The notes below the pieces were generated by a model, which saw nothing but the letters and a program-made list of their open reading frames with translations, ran no database searches and had not been told where the DNA came from. Shown piece by piece: positions 16,600-27,722 of a stretch of 64,000 nt of DNA; position 1 is the stretch's first letter; every line of letters starts with the position of its first letter. The DNA lies in NCBI RefSeq assembly GCF_019956555.1, contig NZ_JAHBDQ010000071.1, positions 1 to 64,000 of the forward strand, given 5' to 3'. Made by a program: the position numbers and the translations under genes. The DNA is from Pseudomonas sp. A-RE-19. Its GTDB lineage: Bacteria > Pseudomonadota > Gammaproteobacteria > Pseudomonadales > Pseudomonadaceae.

Positions 16600-16979
16600 A
16601 GCCTAAGTTTAGTACGTCGACTCTGGTTTGTTTGTTTGTCGTTCTGCTGCCGGTTTTAGTCCTTTTTGGATTGAAGCTACAAAGCTCATGGGTTGCGCAG
16701 CCAGTAAAAAAATATTGGAGTCCTTCGGCTGAGTGCTATATCGCAAAATATGTTCCGAGCTATCAGGTTGTTGGTGTGGCAGGTCGTATTCTGGAAATGT
16801 TTAGCAGTCAGTATTTTTATCGTGTGTATACCAAGGATGGAGAACTTCTCAAGACTTCCGAGTGGTATCTGTGGATGAGGGAGGGCAACGCCGGAGTTGC
16901 TCCTGAGTTTCAAGGAGAAATGGTGTTGTACCCCGGCGCAGACGGCTGGGAAAGTTGGATGGTTCCCGAATGTCGTTGA
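16596..16979 (+). CDS. candidate immunity protein, single N-terminal membrane anchor
   Basis: A 127-residue protein with one hydrophobic helix (about residues 9-27, VCLFVVLLPVLVLFG) and a small periplasmic domain rich in aromatic residues (SSQYFYRVYTKDG, TSEWYLWMREGN). Its start overlaps the effector's stop codon (ATGA), the usual toxin-immunity coupling. The topology suggests protection on the periplasmic side of the inner membrane. No named family is recognised. Confidence 0.65.
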   Translation: MKPKFSTSTLVCLFVVLLPVLVLFGLKLQSSWVAQPVKKYWSPSAECYIAKYVPSYQVVGVAGRILEMFSSQYFYRVYTKDGELLKTSEWYLWMREGNAGVAPEFQGEMVLYPGADGWESWMVPECR

Positions 16980-17018
16980 AGCTCGTAAATCAAGAAATCT
17001 TTCTAGGTGGGATCGCCA

Positions 17019-17447
17019 TTGATCAGCCTAAGTAGTTTCAGATTCTTGAAGGTTGCCCTGTGGACACCCGTTGTCGTGTTCGTGGTTCTCATGATTCTCG
17101 ACTGGGCTTCGGGGAACTCGGGAGTGTTGGACTGGAAGCAGTTCCTGATGTTTCACGTCCTCGCATTTGGCGTCCCGGCCTATATCGCTTTTGCCGCGTG
17201 GGCAACCCGAGCGCTGAGCAGAACAACCGAAGAACAGATCGTTAAGAAAATCTGGCGCGCGCCGCTGATGTTCATCCCTTTTTACGCAACACCATGGGTG
17301 GTCGGCGGGTTGGGCTTTTTGCTCTTCGGGCAACTTGCCGGGCTCGGATTGATGGTGATGTGGGTGGCGCTTTTGCCTTATTTACTGGTCGCCGGCTACG
17401 TGGTTGCCGGTTTGTCGGTCGCGCTCTACAGGACGTTTTTTCCATGA
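17019..17447 (+). CDS. multi-pass membrane protein of the PAAR/effector module
   Basis: A 142-residue protein with four hydrophobic helices (for example VALWTPVVVFVVLMILDW and GLMVMWVALLPYLLVAGYV). I choose the TTG at 17019 because AGGTGG lies about 8 bases before it. A GTG at 17007 falls inside that Shine-Dalgarno sequence. It lies between the first immunity candidate and tssF, so it may be a second immunity protein or an effector-associated membrane factor. Family unknown. Confidence 0.6.
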   Translation: MISLSSFRFLKVALWTPVVVFVVLMILDWASGNSGVLDWKQFLMFHVLAFGVPAYIAFAAWATRALSRTTEEQIVKKIWRAPLMFIPFYATPWVVGGLGFLLFGQLAGLGLMVMWVALLPYLLVAGYVVAGLSVALYRTFFP

Positions 17448-17471
17448 GATCCAACACCAGGAAGGTACCCC

Positions 17472-19259
17472 GTGTCCTTTAACCACTACTACCAAAGCGA
17501 ACTCACCGCACTGCGCCAGTTAGGCCGCCGTTTCGCCGAACGTAGTCCAGCGTTGGCGCCTTTCCTCGGTCAGGCCGGGCGGGATCCGGACGTGGAGCGG
17601 TTGCTGGAAGGCTTTGCGTTCCTGACCGGTCGCCTGCGCCAGAAGCTCGACGACGAGTTGCCGGAGCTCAGCCACTCGCTGATGCACTTGCTATGGCCCA
17701 ACTATATGCGGCCGCTGCCGGCGTTCAGCATTTTGCAGTTCGACCCGTTGAAGCGTTCCGGGCCTGCGTTGATGGTCGAGCGTGACACGCCAGTGGAGAG
17801 TGTGCCGGTCGATGATGTGCGTTGCCGTTTCCGCACGTGCTACCCGACCGAGGTGTTGCCGCTGGATCTGGCCGCGCTGAATTACTCGGTGAAGGGCGAC
17901 GGTTCGCTGTTGAGCCTGCGCCTGGAGATGAGCGCTGATGGTCACCTCGGCGAGCTGGAGTTGAGTCGTCTGCGCCTGCACTTTGCCGGTGAGCGCTACA
18001 TCAGCCAGATGCTTTACCTGAGCCTGTTGCGCAATCTTGAAGGCATCGAATTGATCCCGCTGGACGGCGCCGGCAAGGCTATCAATGGGGTGAGCGGCCA
18101 GCCGATGGCGTTCAAGATGCCCGGCGACCGCGTGCAGCCGGTGGGTTTTGCCGAAGAAGAAGCGTTGATCCCGTACCCGCTGAACACCTTCCGCGGCTAC
18201 CGCTACCTGCAGGAATATTTCGCCTTCCAGGACAAATTCCTCTTCGTCGATATCAACGGGCTGGACCTGCTCAAGGCGCTGCCGGAAGACACCCTCAAAC
18301 AGATGCGTGGCCTGGAGCTGCGCTTCGATATTCGCAAGAGCGGCATCCAGCGTCTGCGTCCGACCCTGGACAACGTGAAGCTCTACTGCACGCCGATCGT
18401 GAACCTGTTCGAGCACGATGCGTTGCCGATTCGCCTCGATGGCAAACAGGACGAATACCTGCTGCTGCCGGCCGAATACGACCTGGAAAACTGCGGCGTG
18501 TTTTCGGTGGAAACCGTCACTGGCTGGAAGCCCGGCGGCCTCGGTTATCAGGAGTACGTGCCGTTCGAATCCTTCGAGCACGACCCGAGTTTCGACGTGC
18601 CCACCAGCCGTCCGCATTACAGCATCCGCCAGCGTTCGTCCTTGCTGCACGACGGCCTCGACACCTACCTGAGCTTCGGCATCCGCCACACCGAAGCCCA
18701 CGAAACCCTGTCGATCGAGCTGATGTGCACCAACCAGAACTTGCCGCGCAAGCTCAAGCTCGGCGACATCTGCATGGCCTGTGAAGAGACGCCGGAGTTC
18801 TTGAGCTTCCGCAACATCACCCCGGCCACCCCCAGTTATGCGCCGCCGCTGAACCGCGACTTCCTCTGGAAGCTGATCAGCAACATGTCGCTTAACTATC
18901 TGTCGCTGGCCGACGTCAATGCGTTGAAGGTGATTCTCGAAACCTACGACCTGCCGCGTTACTACGACCAACACGCGGAAAAAGTCAGCAAACGCCTGCT
19001 GGGCGGGCTCAAGTCGATCAAGCACCAGCATGTCGACAGATTGCACCGAGGGTTGCCGGTACGCGGGTTGCGCACCGAGCTGACCATCGACCCGGAAGGG
19101 TATATCGGCGAGGGCGACTTGTTCGTGTTCGCTTCGGTTCTTAACGAGTTTTTCGCGCTTTACGCCAGTCTCAATTCGTACCACGAGCTGCGGGTAAAAA
19201 GCACACAGGGAGAGGTGTACCAATGGACACCACGTATGGGCCTTCAGCCGCTGCTTTAA
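17472..19259 (+). CDS. tssF: T6SS baseplate protein TssF
   Basis: A 595-residue baseplate wedge subunit (VasA/ImpG). It begins FNHYYQSELTALRQLGRRF and contains the conserved LLEGFAFLTGRLRQKLDDE and HSLMHLLWPNYMRPLP near residues 40-80. The start is GTG at 17472 behind CAGGAAGG. It ends inside tssG with a 37-bp overlap, implying coupled translation of the TssF2-TssG wedge partners. Confidence 0.96.
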   Translation: MSFNHYYQSELTALRQLGRRFAERSPALAPFLGQAGRDPDVERLLEGFAFLTGRLRQKLDDELPELSHSLMHLLWPNYMRPLPAFSILQFDPLKRSGPALMVERDTPVESVPVDDVRCRFRTCYPTEVLPLDLAALNYSVKGDGSLLSLRLEMSADGHLGELELSRLRLHFAGERYISQMLYLSLLRNLEGIELIPLDGAGKAINGVSGQPMAFKMPGDRVQPVGFAEEEALIPYPLNTFRGYRYLQEYFAFQDKFLFVDINGLDLLKALPEDTLKQMRGLELRFDIRKSGIQRLRPTLDNVKLYCTPIVNLFEHDALPIRLDGKQDEYLLLPAEYDLENCGVFSVETVTGWKPGGLGYQEYVPFESFEHDPSFDVPTSRPHYSIRQRSSLLHDGLDTYLSFGIRHTEAHETLSIELMCTNQNLPRKLKLGDICMACEETPEFLSFRNITPATPSYAPPLNRDFLWKLISNMSLNYLSLADVNALKVILETYDLPRYYDQHAEKVSKRLLGGLKSIKHQHVDRLHRGLPVRGLRTELTIDPEGYIGEGDLFVFASVLNEFFALYASLNSYHELRVKSTQGEVYQWTPRMGLQPLL

Positions 19260-20230
19260 GCGGTCTGACCCGAGGAATACGCGAGTACTCGCTGTTTCAG
19301 GCCGTGCTGCTGGTGGTTGACCGGCTGCGCGAGGCCCACCCGCACCTGAGTCAGGATGATCTGTACGACCAGTTGGAATTCCAGGCCAACCCGAGCCTGG
19401 GTTTCCCTGGCAGCGATGTCGATCGCGTGGAGTTTTTCCATGAGCACGGAAAGATGCGCGCGCGCCTGCGTTTCAACCTGATCGGCCTGGTCGGTTCCGG
19501 TTCGCCGCTGCCGGCGTTCTACGGCGAGCAGGCCCTGGGCGACAGCGAAGACGGCAACCCGACCCGCAATTTCCTCGACCTGTTCCACCATCGCCTGCAA
19601 CGGCTGATGCTGCCGATCTGGCGTAAATATCGCTACCGCGCCAGCTTCCAGAGCGGCGCCCTCGACCCGTTTTCGGAGCAGCTGTTTGCCCTGATCGGCC
19701 TCGGTGGCGAAGACATCCGCAAGGCTCAGGAGCTGAACTGGAAACGCCTGCTGCCGTACCTCGGCCTGCTCAGCTTGCGGGCCCACTCGGCGGCGTTGAT
19801 CGAAGCGGTGCTGCGTTACTACTTCAAGCACGCCGAACTGACCATCGAGCAGTGCATCGAGCGCCGCGTCGAAATCCTCGACGAGCAGCGCAATCGCCTG
19901 GGTCGCGCCAACAGCATGCTCGGCGAAGACCTGGTGCTGGGCGAACACGTGCGCGACCGCAGCGGCAAATTCCGCATTCATATCCGCGAGCTCGACTGGC
20001 AACGCTTCCACGAATTCCTGCCGATCGGTTTCGGCTACCAGCCACTGTGCGCGCTGGTGCGGTTCACCCTGCGTGACCCGCTCGATTACGACATTCGCCT
20101 GGTGTTGCGCCAGGAAGAAATCCGCGAACTGCGCATCGGTGAGCAGAACGCCTGTCGCCTGGGATGGACCAGTTGGCTCGGCCGCGAAAAAGCGGACGGC
20201 GTGGTGACCCTGGGCAGCAAAATTCATTAA
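19223..20230 (+). CDS. tssG: T6SS baseplate protein TssG
   Basis: A 335-residue baseplate wedge subunit (VasB/ImpH). It opens with GIREYSLFQAVLLVVDRL, has the FQANPSLGFPGSDVDR segment near residue 52, and ends with the family LRLGEQNACRLGWTSWLG-like motif (here RIGEQNACRLGWTSWLG). GGGAGAGG precedes the ATG, which lies within tssF. Confidence 0.96.
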   Translation: MDTTYGPSAAALSGLTRGIREYSLFQAVLLVVDRLREAHPHLSQDDLYDQLEFQANPSLGFPGSDVDRVEFFHEHGKMRARLRFNLIGLVGSGSPLPAFYGEQALGDSEDGNPTRNFLDLFHHRLQRLMLPIWRKYRYRASFQSGALDPFSEQLFALIGLGGEDIRKAQELNWKRLLPYLGLLSLRAHSAALIEAVLRYYFKHAELTIEQCIERRVEILDEQRNRLGRANSMLGEDLVLGEHVRDRSGKFRIHIRELDWQRFHEFLPIGFGYQPLCALVRFTLRDPLDYDIRLVLRQEEIRELRIGEQNACRLGWTSWLGREKADGVVTLGSKIH

Positions 20231-20243
20231 GGACAGATGACAC

Positions 20244-22898
20244 ATGATCAACGTAGACCTGCAACAACTTATCCAGGCGCTGGACGCCGAAACCCGTCGT
20301 GACCTGGAAAGTTCTGCCGAACGCTGCGTCGCCCGTGGCGGCAGCAAGATCCTCGTCGAAGACCTGCTGCTGGGCCTGCTGGAGCGCCCGCAAGGCCTGC
20401 TCGCACGTGCGCTGCAAGATGCTGAAGTCGACGCCGGTGAACTGAGCGCCGCGCTGCAATCGCGGGTCGAGCACAGCGCCTCGCGCAATCCGGTGTTCGC
20501 CCCGGAACTGGTGCAGTGGCTGCAAGACGCCTTGCTGGTGGCCAACCTCGAACTGGGCCAGAGCCAGGTCGAGCAAGCCGCGTTGATCCTCGCCCTGCTG
20601 CGCAACCCGATGCGTTACGCCGGCAGTCGCTACCAGTCGTTGTTGGCCAAGCTGAACATCGAGCGCCTGAAAGAATTCGCCCTGTCGCAGAAAGAGCAAC
20701 CGGCCACCGGCAAACCCGCCGTGCCTGGCGAATCGCTGCTGGAGCGCTTCACCCACAACCTGACCCAACAGGCCCGCGACGGCAAACTCGACCCGGTGCT
20801 GTGCCGCGATGGCGCGATCCGGCAGATGGTCGACATCCTCGCCCGTCGCCGCAAGAACAACCCGATCGTGGTCGGTGAAGCCGGCGTCGGCAAAACCGCC
20901 ATCGTCGAAGGCCTGGCCTCGCGCATCGCGGCCGGTGAAGTGCCGCAGGTACTCAAAGGCGTCGAGTTGCTGTCCCTGGACATGGGCCTGTTGCAGGCTG
21001 GCGCCAGCGTCAAAGGTGAATTCGAACGTCGCCTCAAAGGCGTGATCGACGAAGTCAAAGCCTCGCCGAAACCGATCATCCTGTTCATCGACGAAGCCCA
21101 CACTCTGATCGGCGCGGGCGGCAATGCCGGCGGTTCCGACGCGGCCAACTTGCTGAAACCGGCCCTGGCCCGTGGCGAGTTGCGCACCATCGCCGCCACC
21201 ACCTGGGCGGAGTACAAGAAATACTTCGAGAAAGACCCGGCCCTGGCTCGTCGCTTCCAACCGGTGCAACTGCACGAACCGACCGTCAGCGAAGCGGTGA
21301 CCATCCTGCGTGGCCTGGCTCAGGTCTACGAGAAGAGCCACGGCATCTACCTGCGCGATGACGCGGTGGTTGCAGCGGCCGAGTTGTCGGCTCGTTACCT
21401 GGCGGGTCGTCAGCTGCCGGACAAAGCCGTCGACGTGCTCGACACCGCTTGCGCCCGTGTGCGCATCAGCCTTGCCGCCGCCCCGGAAAGCCTGGAGCGC
21501 CTGCGTGGCGAACTGGCCGAAGGTGGCCGTCAGCGTCAGGCCCTGCGTCGTGATGCCGAGGCCGGTCTGCTGATCGATCATGAAGCGCTGGACGCTTTGG
21601 AAGATCGCCTGGCCGACGCCGAAGACGAAAGGGTCGCCCTGGAAGCCCTCTGGACCGAACAGAAAGCACTGGCCGAGCGCCTGCTGGACCTGCGTCAGCA
21701 ACTGGCCAAGGCTCGCGAAGCCGCTGCCGTCGAACCGACCATCACGGTTGAAGAAGACGCCGAAGGCACCGTGATCGAAACCCTTGAAGTGCCAGTGGAC
21801 GAAGCGCAAAGCGTCGAAACGCTGGAGAGCGCGCTCAACGAAGCTCACAAAGCCCTGACAGAGCTGCAAGTCAAAGAGCGTCTGGTGAGCTTCGAAGTCT
21901 GCCCGCGTCTGGTGGCCGAAGTGATCAGCGCCTGGACCGGCGTGCCATTGGCGCAATTGGCCCGCGAGCACAACGCCAAGGTCGCGAGTTTCGCCACCGA
22001 CCTGCGCACCCGTATTCGTGGTCAGGAACAAGCGGTTCATGCCCTTGACCGTTCGATGCGTGCCACTGCCGCTGGCCTGAACAAACCGGATGCACCGGTC
22101 GGCGTGTTCCTGCTGGTCGGCCCGAGCGGCGTCGGCAAGACCGAAACCGCCCTGGCCCTCGCCGATTTGCTGTACGGCGGTGATCGCTTCATCACCACCA
22201 TTAACATGTCCGAGTTCCAGGAGAAGCACACCGTCTCGCGTCTGATCGGTGCGCCGCCGGGCTACGTCGGTTACGGCGAGGGCGGCATGCTCACCGAAGC
22301 TGTGCGCCAGAAACCGTACTCCGTGGTGTTGCTCGATGAAGTCGAAAAGGCCGACCCGGACGTGCTCAACCTGTTCTACCAAATCTTCGATAAAGGCGTG
22401 GCCAACGACGGGGAAGGGCGCGAGATCGACTTCCGCAATACGTTGATCCTGATGACCTCGAACCTGGGCAGCGACCGCATCAGCGAACTCTGCGAAAACG
22501 GCGCACGGCCGACCGCCGAAGTGCTCGAAGAAACCATTCGCCCGGTGCTCAGCAAGCACTTCAAACCGGCGCTGCTGGCGCGCATGCGCGTGGTGCCTTA
22601 CTACCCGGTCGGTGGCCCGGTGCTGCGCGAGCTGATCGAAATCAAACTGGGTCGTTTGGGCGAGCGCCTGAACCGTCGTCAGCTGGATTTCACTTACTGC
22701 CAGAACCTCGTCGATCACCTGGCCGAGCGCTGCACCCAAAGCGACAGCGGCGCGCGCCTGATCGACCACTTGCTCGACCTGCACGTGCTGCCTTTGGTGG
22801 CTGACCGTTTGCTCGACGCAATGGCCACCGGCGAAAGCCTCAAGCGTGTCCACGCAACGCTCGACGGCGATGCCAGCGTGACGTGCGAGTTCGCCTGA
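20244..22898 (+). CDS. tssH: T6SS sheath-recycling ATPase TssH (ClpV)
   Basis: An 884-residue hexameric AAA+ unfoldase that disassembles contracted TssB-TssC sheaths. The N-terminal Clp_N domain (1-150) binds the sheath. AAA domain 1 has Walker A GEAGVGKT near residue 213 and Walker B ILFIDEAHTL. A helical linker (about 410-560) follows. AAA domain 2 has Walker A GPSGVGKTE near 628 and Walker B VVLLDEVEKA, followed by the Clp C-terminal domain. The pore motif GGMLTEAVR is visible. It starts 13 bp after tssG. Confidence 0.97.
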   Translation: MINVDLQQLIQALDAETRRDLESSAERCVARGGSKILVEDLLLGLLERPQGLLARALQDAEVDAGELSAALQSRVEHSASRNPVFAPELVQWLQDALLVANLELGQSQVEQAALILALLRNPMRYAGSRYQSLLAKLNIERLKEFALSQKEQPATGKPAVPGESLLERFTHNLTQQARDGKLDPVLCRDGAIRQMVDILARRRKNNPIVVGEAGVGKTAIVEGLASRIAAGEVPQVLKGVELLSLDMGLLQAGASVKGEFERRLKGVIDEVKASPKPIILFIDEAHTLIGAGGNAGGSDAANLLKPALARGELRTIAATTWAEYKKYFEKDPALARRFQPVQLHEPTVSEAVTILRGLAQVYEKSHGIYLRDDAVVAAAELSARYLAGRQLPDKAVDVLDTACARVRISLAAAPESLERLRGELAEGGRQRQALRRDAEAGLLIDHEALDALEDRLADAEDERVALEALWTEQKALAERLLDLRQQLAKAREAAAVEPTITVEEDAEGTVIETLEVPVDEAQSVETLESALNEAHKALTELQVKERLVSFEVCPRLVAEVISAWTGVPLAQLAREHNAKVASFATDLRTRIRGQEQAVHALDRSMRATAAGLNKPDAPVGVFLLVGPSGVGKTETALALADLLYGGDRFITTINMSEFQEKHTVSRLIGAPPGYVGYGEGGMLTEAVRQKPYSVVLLDEVEKADPDVLNLFYQIFDKGVANDGEGREIDFRNTLILMTSNLGSDRISELCENGARPTAEVLEETIRPVLSKHFKPALLARMRVVPYYPVGGPVLRELIEIKLGRLGERLNRRQLDFTYCQNLVDHLAERCTQSDSGARLIDHLLDLHVLPLVADRLLDAMATGESLKRVHATLDGDASVTCEFA

Positions 22899-22908
22899 GG
22901 TGGGGGTG

Positions 22909-24429
<1,521 letters not shown>

Positions 24430-24522
24430 GCAAAAAACCGTCGATTTCACCTCATTCGCTTCTGATAGCGCCGCCCAAACGGGTCGGCGCTTTGTGCTTT
24501 GTCTACCCCTGGAGACCCTCTG

Positions 24523-24663
24523 ATGCCTGTTCGTCACTGGCAAGCCGTCCTGCTGACCCTCGTCGTTCTATGCGGCCTCGGCGGCTGTAGCGGCAATTAC
24601 AAATTCAACGACAACACCTATCGCCCATTGGGTGATCCGCAGGCGGTCAATCGCGGCAAGTGA
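24523..24663 (+). CDS. small T6SS-associated lipoprotein (orfX position)
   Basis: A 46-residue protein with a lipoprotein signal: basic start, hydrophobic core and lipobox LGGC with the modified Cys near residue 22. The mature peptide is short, with YRPLGDPQAVNRG near its end. CTGGAGA lies before the ATG. It occupies the place of orfX (PA1664) between sfa2 and fha2 in the H2-T6SS locus, from memory. Function unknown. It is distinct from the true TssJ lipoprotein further down. Confidence 0.75.
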   Translation: MPVRHWQAVLLTLVVLCGLGGCSGNYKFNDNTYRPLGDPQAVNRGK

Positions 24664-24680
24664 CCGCAAGGAGCATCATC

Positions 24681-25877
24681 ATGGAACTGGTTTTCGAAAT
24701 GCTGAACACCAAGCAGTTCGTGCCCACGGATTTGTGCCAGAAGACCTTCAAACAGGCTGGTGGCGTGATTGGCCGGGGCGAGGATTGCGATTGGATCATC
24801 CCCGACCGCAAGCGTCACCTGTCCAACCACCACGCGTTGATCAGCTACCGCGAAGGCACGTTTTTCCTGACCGATACCAGCAGCAACGGTATCCAGGACA
24901 GCGAAAGCGGCGCACGCCTGCGCAAGGGCGAGCCGATGCGCATCGAGCACGGCAGCGTGTACGTGCTGGGTGACTTTGAGATCCGTGCGCGGCTGGTACG
25001 CGACCCGGCGACGTTCGACGTCGAAGTCGGCCGTCCGCAGGCGGCGGGCAGCATCATTCCGGACGATGCGTTCCTCGACCTCGACCCGCTCAATGCCCTC
25101 GACCAGCAAGAGCGCGTGTACTCGGAAATCGACGAACTGATCTCCCCGAGCACCACCATCGCAGACACCCGTCAGCGCGCCGACTACGCGCGCATCGACA
25201 TGGAAAGCCTGATGGTGCCGGAACTGATCAATGCGCCGGCAGAGCCAGCACCGGCGCCGCCGCCAAAAGCGGTCGAGCGTCAGAGCGAAGGTTTCTGGGA
25301 GCATTTCGGCGCGGCGTTGGGCGTGGACCTCAAGGGCCTCGACCACGACGCGCGCGAAGCCCTGGCGTTGAACGCCGCGCGCCTGCTCAAGCAGAGCGTC
25401 GGCGGTTTGCAACAGAGCCTGCGCACCCGCAGCGAACTGAAAAACGAACTGCGCCTGGCCCAGACCACCGTGCAAGGCACCCACAAGAACCCGCTGAAGT
25501 TCGCCGTCGATGCCGGCGAAGCGCTGGGCATTCTGTTGCAGGGCAACAAGCCGGGCCAGTTGCCGGCGGAGCAGGCGATCTCCCGTGCGTTCCGTGATTT
25601 GCAGGCGCATCAGGTCGCGTTGCTGACCGCCAGCCGCGCCGCCGTTCGCGGCACGCTGGAACACTTCTCGCCGCAACAGCTGACCCTGCGTTTCGAGCGC
25701 GACAACAAGCCGTTGCTCGCCACCTCCGGCAGTCGCTGGAGAGCTTACGGGCGTTATCACCAGGCCCTGCGTCAGGACGATGACTGGAGCGAACGCCTGC
25801 TGGCCCGCGACTTCGCCCAGGCCTACGAAGAACAGATCCGCCTGATTTCCACCCTACACACCGACCACCAAGGATGA
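24681..25877 (+). CDS. tagH: T6SS FHA-domain protein TagH/Fha
   Basis: A 398-residue protein. An N-terminal forkhead-associated domain (about residues 15-90: GGVIGRGEDCDWIIPD, LSNHHALISY, DTSSNGIQ) binds phosphothreonine. The C-terminal ImpI/VasC domain (about 205-395) is T6SS-specific. It is the expected target of the kinase and phosphatase encoded downstream and so links phosphorylation to assembly. The ATG at 24681 has an ideal AAGGAG. An upstream in-frame GTG overlaps the lipoprotein gene and is rejected. Confidence 0.93.
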   Translation: MELVFEMLNTKQFVPTDLCQKTFKQAGGVIGRGEDCDWIIPDRKRHLSNHHALISYREGTFFLTDTSSNGIQDSESGARLRKGEPMRIEHGSVYVLGDFEIRARLVRDPATFDVEVGRPQAAGSIIPDDAFLDLDPLNALDQQERVYSEIDELISPSTTIADTRQRADYARIDMESLMVPELINAPAEPAPAPPPKAVERQSEGFWEHFGAALGVDLKGLDHDAREALALNAARLLKQSVGGLQQSLRTRSELKNELRLAQTTVQGTHKNPLKFAVDAGEALGILLQGNKPGQLPAEQAISRAFRDLQAHQVALLTASRAAVRGTLEHFSPQQLTLRFERDNKPLLATSGSRWRAYGRYHQALRQDDDWSERLLARDFAQAYEEQIRLISTLHTDHQG

Positions 25878-25882
25878 TGCGC

Positions 25883-26383
25883 ATGTCTCGCTGCTCGACC
25901 GCTTTTTTCAAGACGCTGACTGCGCTCGCTGCCCTCGTGCTGCTGGCCGGTTGCTCGTCGCTGTCGCCGTATTCCACCGTCACCAAACTCAACCTGAAGC
26001 TGACCGCCAGCGATCAGTTGAACCCGGACCTCAACGGTCGCCCGTCGCCGATTGTCGTACGCCTGTTGGAGCTCAAGCACCCGGTGACGTTCGAGAACGC
26101 TGATTTCTTCAGCCTCTACGAACGCGCCAAGGAATCCCTGGCCCCGGACCTGGTGGCCAGCGAAGAACTCGAACTGCGCCCGGGTGAAACCATCGAGCTC
26201 AAGCTCAGCGTGGAAGAGGGTAGCCGTTATGTCGGCGTGCTCGCGGCTTACCGCGACCTGCCGGAAACCAAGTGGCGCTACACGGTGCAAATCACTCCGC
26301 TGAAAGTCACCGAAGCTGACCTGACCCTCGATCAGACCGGCATCCGCAATACCCACGAAACGCTCGCCAAGGCGGATGACTGA
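25883..26383 (+). CDS. tssJ: T6SS outer-membrane lipoprotein TssJ
   Basis: A 166-residue lipoprotein: signal peptide with lipobox LLAGC (Cys near residue 25), followed by a small transthyretin-like beta sandwich. The family strand ELRPGETIELKLSVEEGSRYVGVLAAYRD is present. It anchors TssM to the outer membrane. Start choice: ATG at 25883 has AAGGA at good spacing. An ATG at 25874 overlaps the fha stop codon but sits on the Shine-Dalgarno sequence. Confidence 0.92.
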   Translation: MSRCSTAFFKTLTALAALVLLAGCSSLSPYSTVTKLNLKLTASDQLNPDLNGRPSPIVVRLLELKHPVTFENADFFSLYERAKESLAPDLVASEELELRPGETIELKLSVEEGSRYVGVLAAYRDLPETKWRYTVQITPLKVTEADLTLDQTGIRNTHETLAKADD

Positions 26384-26385
26384 AC

Positions 26386-27717
26386 ATGAATGCTCATAAA
26401 GTCATTTGGCAGGAAGGCATGCTGCTGCGACCGCAGCACTTCCAGCACAACGATCGTTACTACGACCACCAGATGAAGACCCGCACCCAGTTGCTGGGCA
26501 GTTACACCTGGGGCTTCCTCAACCTGGAAATCGACTTGCAGTTCCTCAACATGGGCAAACTGGTGATCAGCCAGGCCTCGGGGATTCTGCCGGACGGCAG
26601 CCTGTTCCAACTGGGCGGCAACACCGAGCCGTTGGCCCTGGACGTGCCGCCGAACACGGGCAACACGCCGATCTATCTGGCGCTGCCACTGGTGACCGGT
26701 AACCACATCGAGTCTCGCCGCCCGGAGCAATCCGACGTGCTGGCGCGCTACACCGCGTACGAAGCGGAAGTGGCCGACTCCAACGCCGGCGATGACTCCG
26801 CCAGCCAGGTCAGCTGCGGTCGTCCGGACTTCAAATTGCTGCTCGGCGAGCAGCAAAGCGACCAGGCCTACGTGAAGCTGAAGGTCTGCGAAGTGCTCGA
26901 CACCACGCCCGACGGCGTGATCAGCCTCGACCCGGACTTCGTGCCGACCTACATTCAGGCGCATTCGTCCAGTTACCTGCTGTCGTGCCTCAAGGAAGTC
27001 ATCAGCATGCTCGGCCACCGGGGCGACACCATCGCCGACCGGATCCGCTCCAACGGCAAGGTCGGTGGCGCGGAAGTCGGCGACTTCATGATGCTGCAAC
27101 TGATCAACCGCACTGAACTGCTGCTGCGCCATTACCTCGGCCTGGAACAGGTTCACCCGGAAGAGCTGTACCGCACGCTGCTGACCATGCTCGGCGATCT
27201 GGCGACGTTTTCCAGCGACAGCAAACGCCCGCGTCTGGACAGCCGTTACCAGCACAGCGACCAGGGCGCGAGCTTCCGCAAATTGATGGAAGCAATTCGT
27301 CAGGTGCTGTCGATGGTGCTCGAGCAACACGCCATCGAACTGGTGCTGCAAGCGCGTCAGTACGGGATCATCGTGTCGCCGTTGCACGACCACAAACTGC
27401 TGGGCTCGGCGTCGTTCGTGCTCGCGGCCAGTGCCAACTGCGACTCCGAAGAACTGCGCCACCGCTTGCCGGCGCACCTCAAGGTCGGCCCGGTGGAGCG
27501 CATCCGCCAACTGGTCAACCTGCATCTGCCGGGCATCAAGGTCAAACCGTTGCCGGTGGCCCCACGGCAGATCGCGTTCCACTCCAACAAAACCTATTTC
27601 ATCCTCGAACTCAGTTCCGAAGACCTGGCGCAACTCGAGCGCTCCGGCGGCTTCGCGTTCCACGTGTCCGGCGAATTCGCCGAGCTTGAACTGAAATTCT
27701 GGGCCATCAGGAACTGA
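26386..27717 (+). CDS. tssK: T6SS baseplate/membrane-complex connector TssK
   Basis: A 443-residue protein (VasE/ImpJ). It begins with the diagnostic VIWQEGMLLRPQHFQHNDRY and has the C-terminal domain that grips TssL and TssM. TssK trimers link the baseplate wedges to the membrane complex, and the fold is related to phage receptor-binding proteins. The gap after tssJ is 2 bp. Confidence 0.97.
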   Translation: MNAHKVIWQEGMLLRPQHFQHNDRYYDHQMKTRTQLLGSYTWGFLNLEIDLQFLNMGKLVISQASGILPDGSLFQLGGNTEPLALDVPPNTGNTPIYLALPLVTGNHIESRRPEQSDVLARYTAYEAEVADSNAGDDSASQVSCGRPDFKLLLGEQQSDQAYVKLKVCEVLDTTPDGVISLDPDFVPTYIQAHSSSYLLSCLKEVISMLGHRGDTIADRIRSNGKVGGAEVGDFMMLQLINRTELLLRHYLGLEQVHPEELYRTLLTMLGDLATFSSDSKRPRLDSRYQHSDQGASFRKLMEAIRQVLSMVLEQHAIELVLQARQYGIIVSPLHDHKLLGSASFVLAASANCDSEELRHRLPAHLKVGPVERIRQLVNLHLPGIKVKPLPVAPRQIAFHSNKTYFILELSSEDLAQLERSGGFAFHVSGEFAELELKFWAIRN

Positions 27718-27722
27718 CCGAC

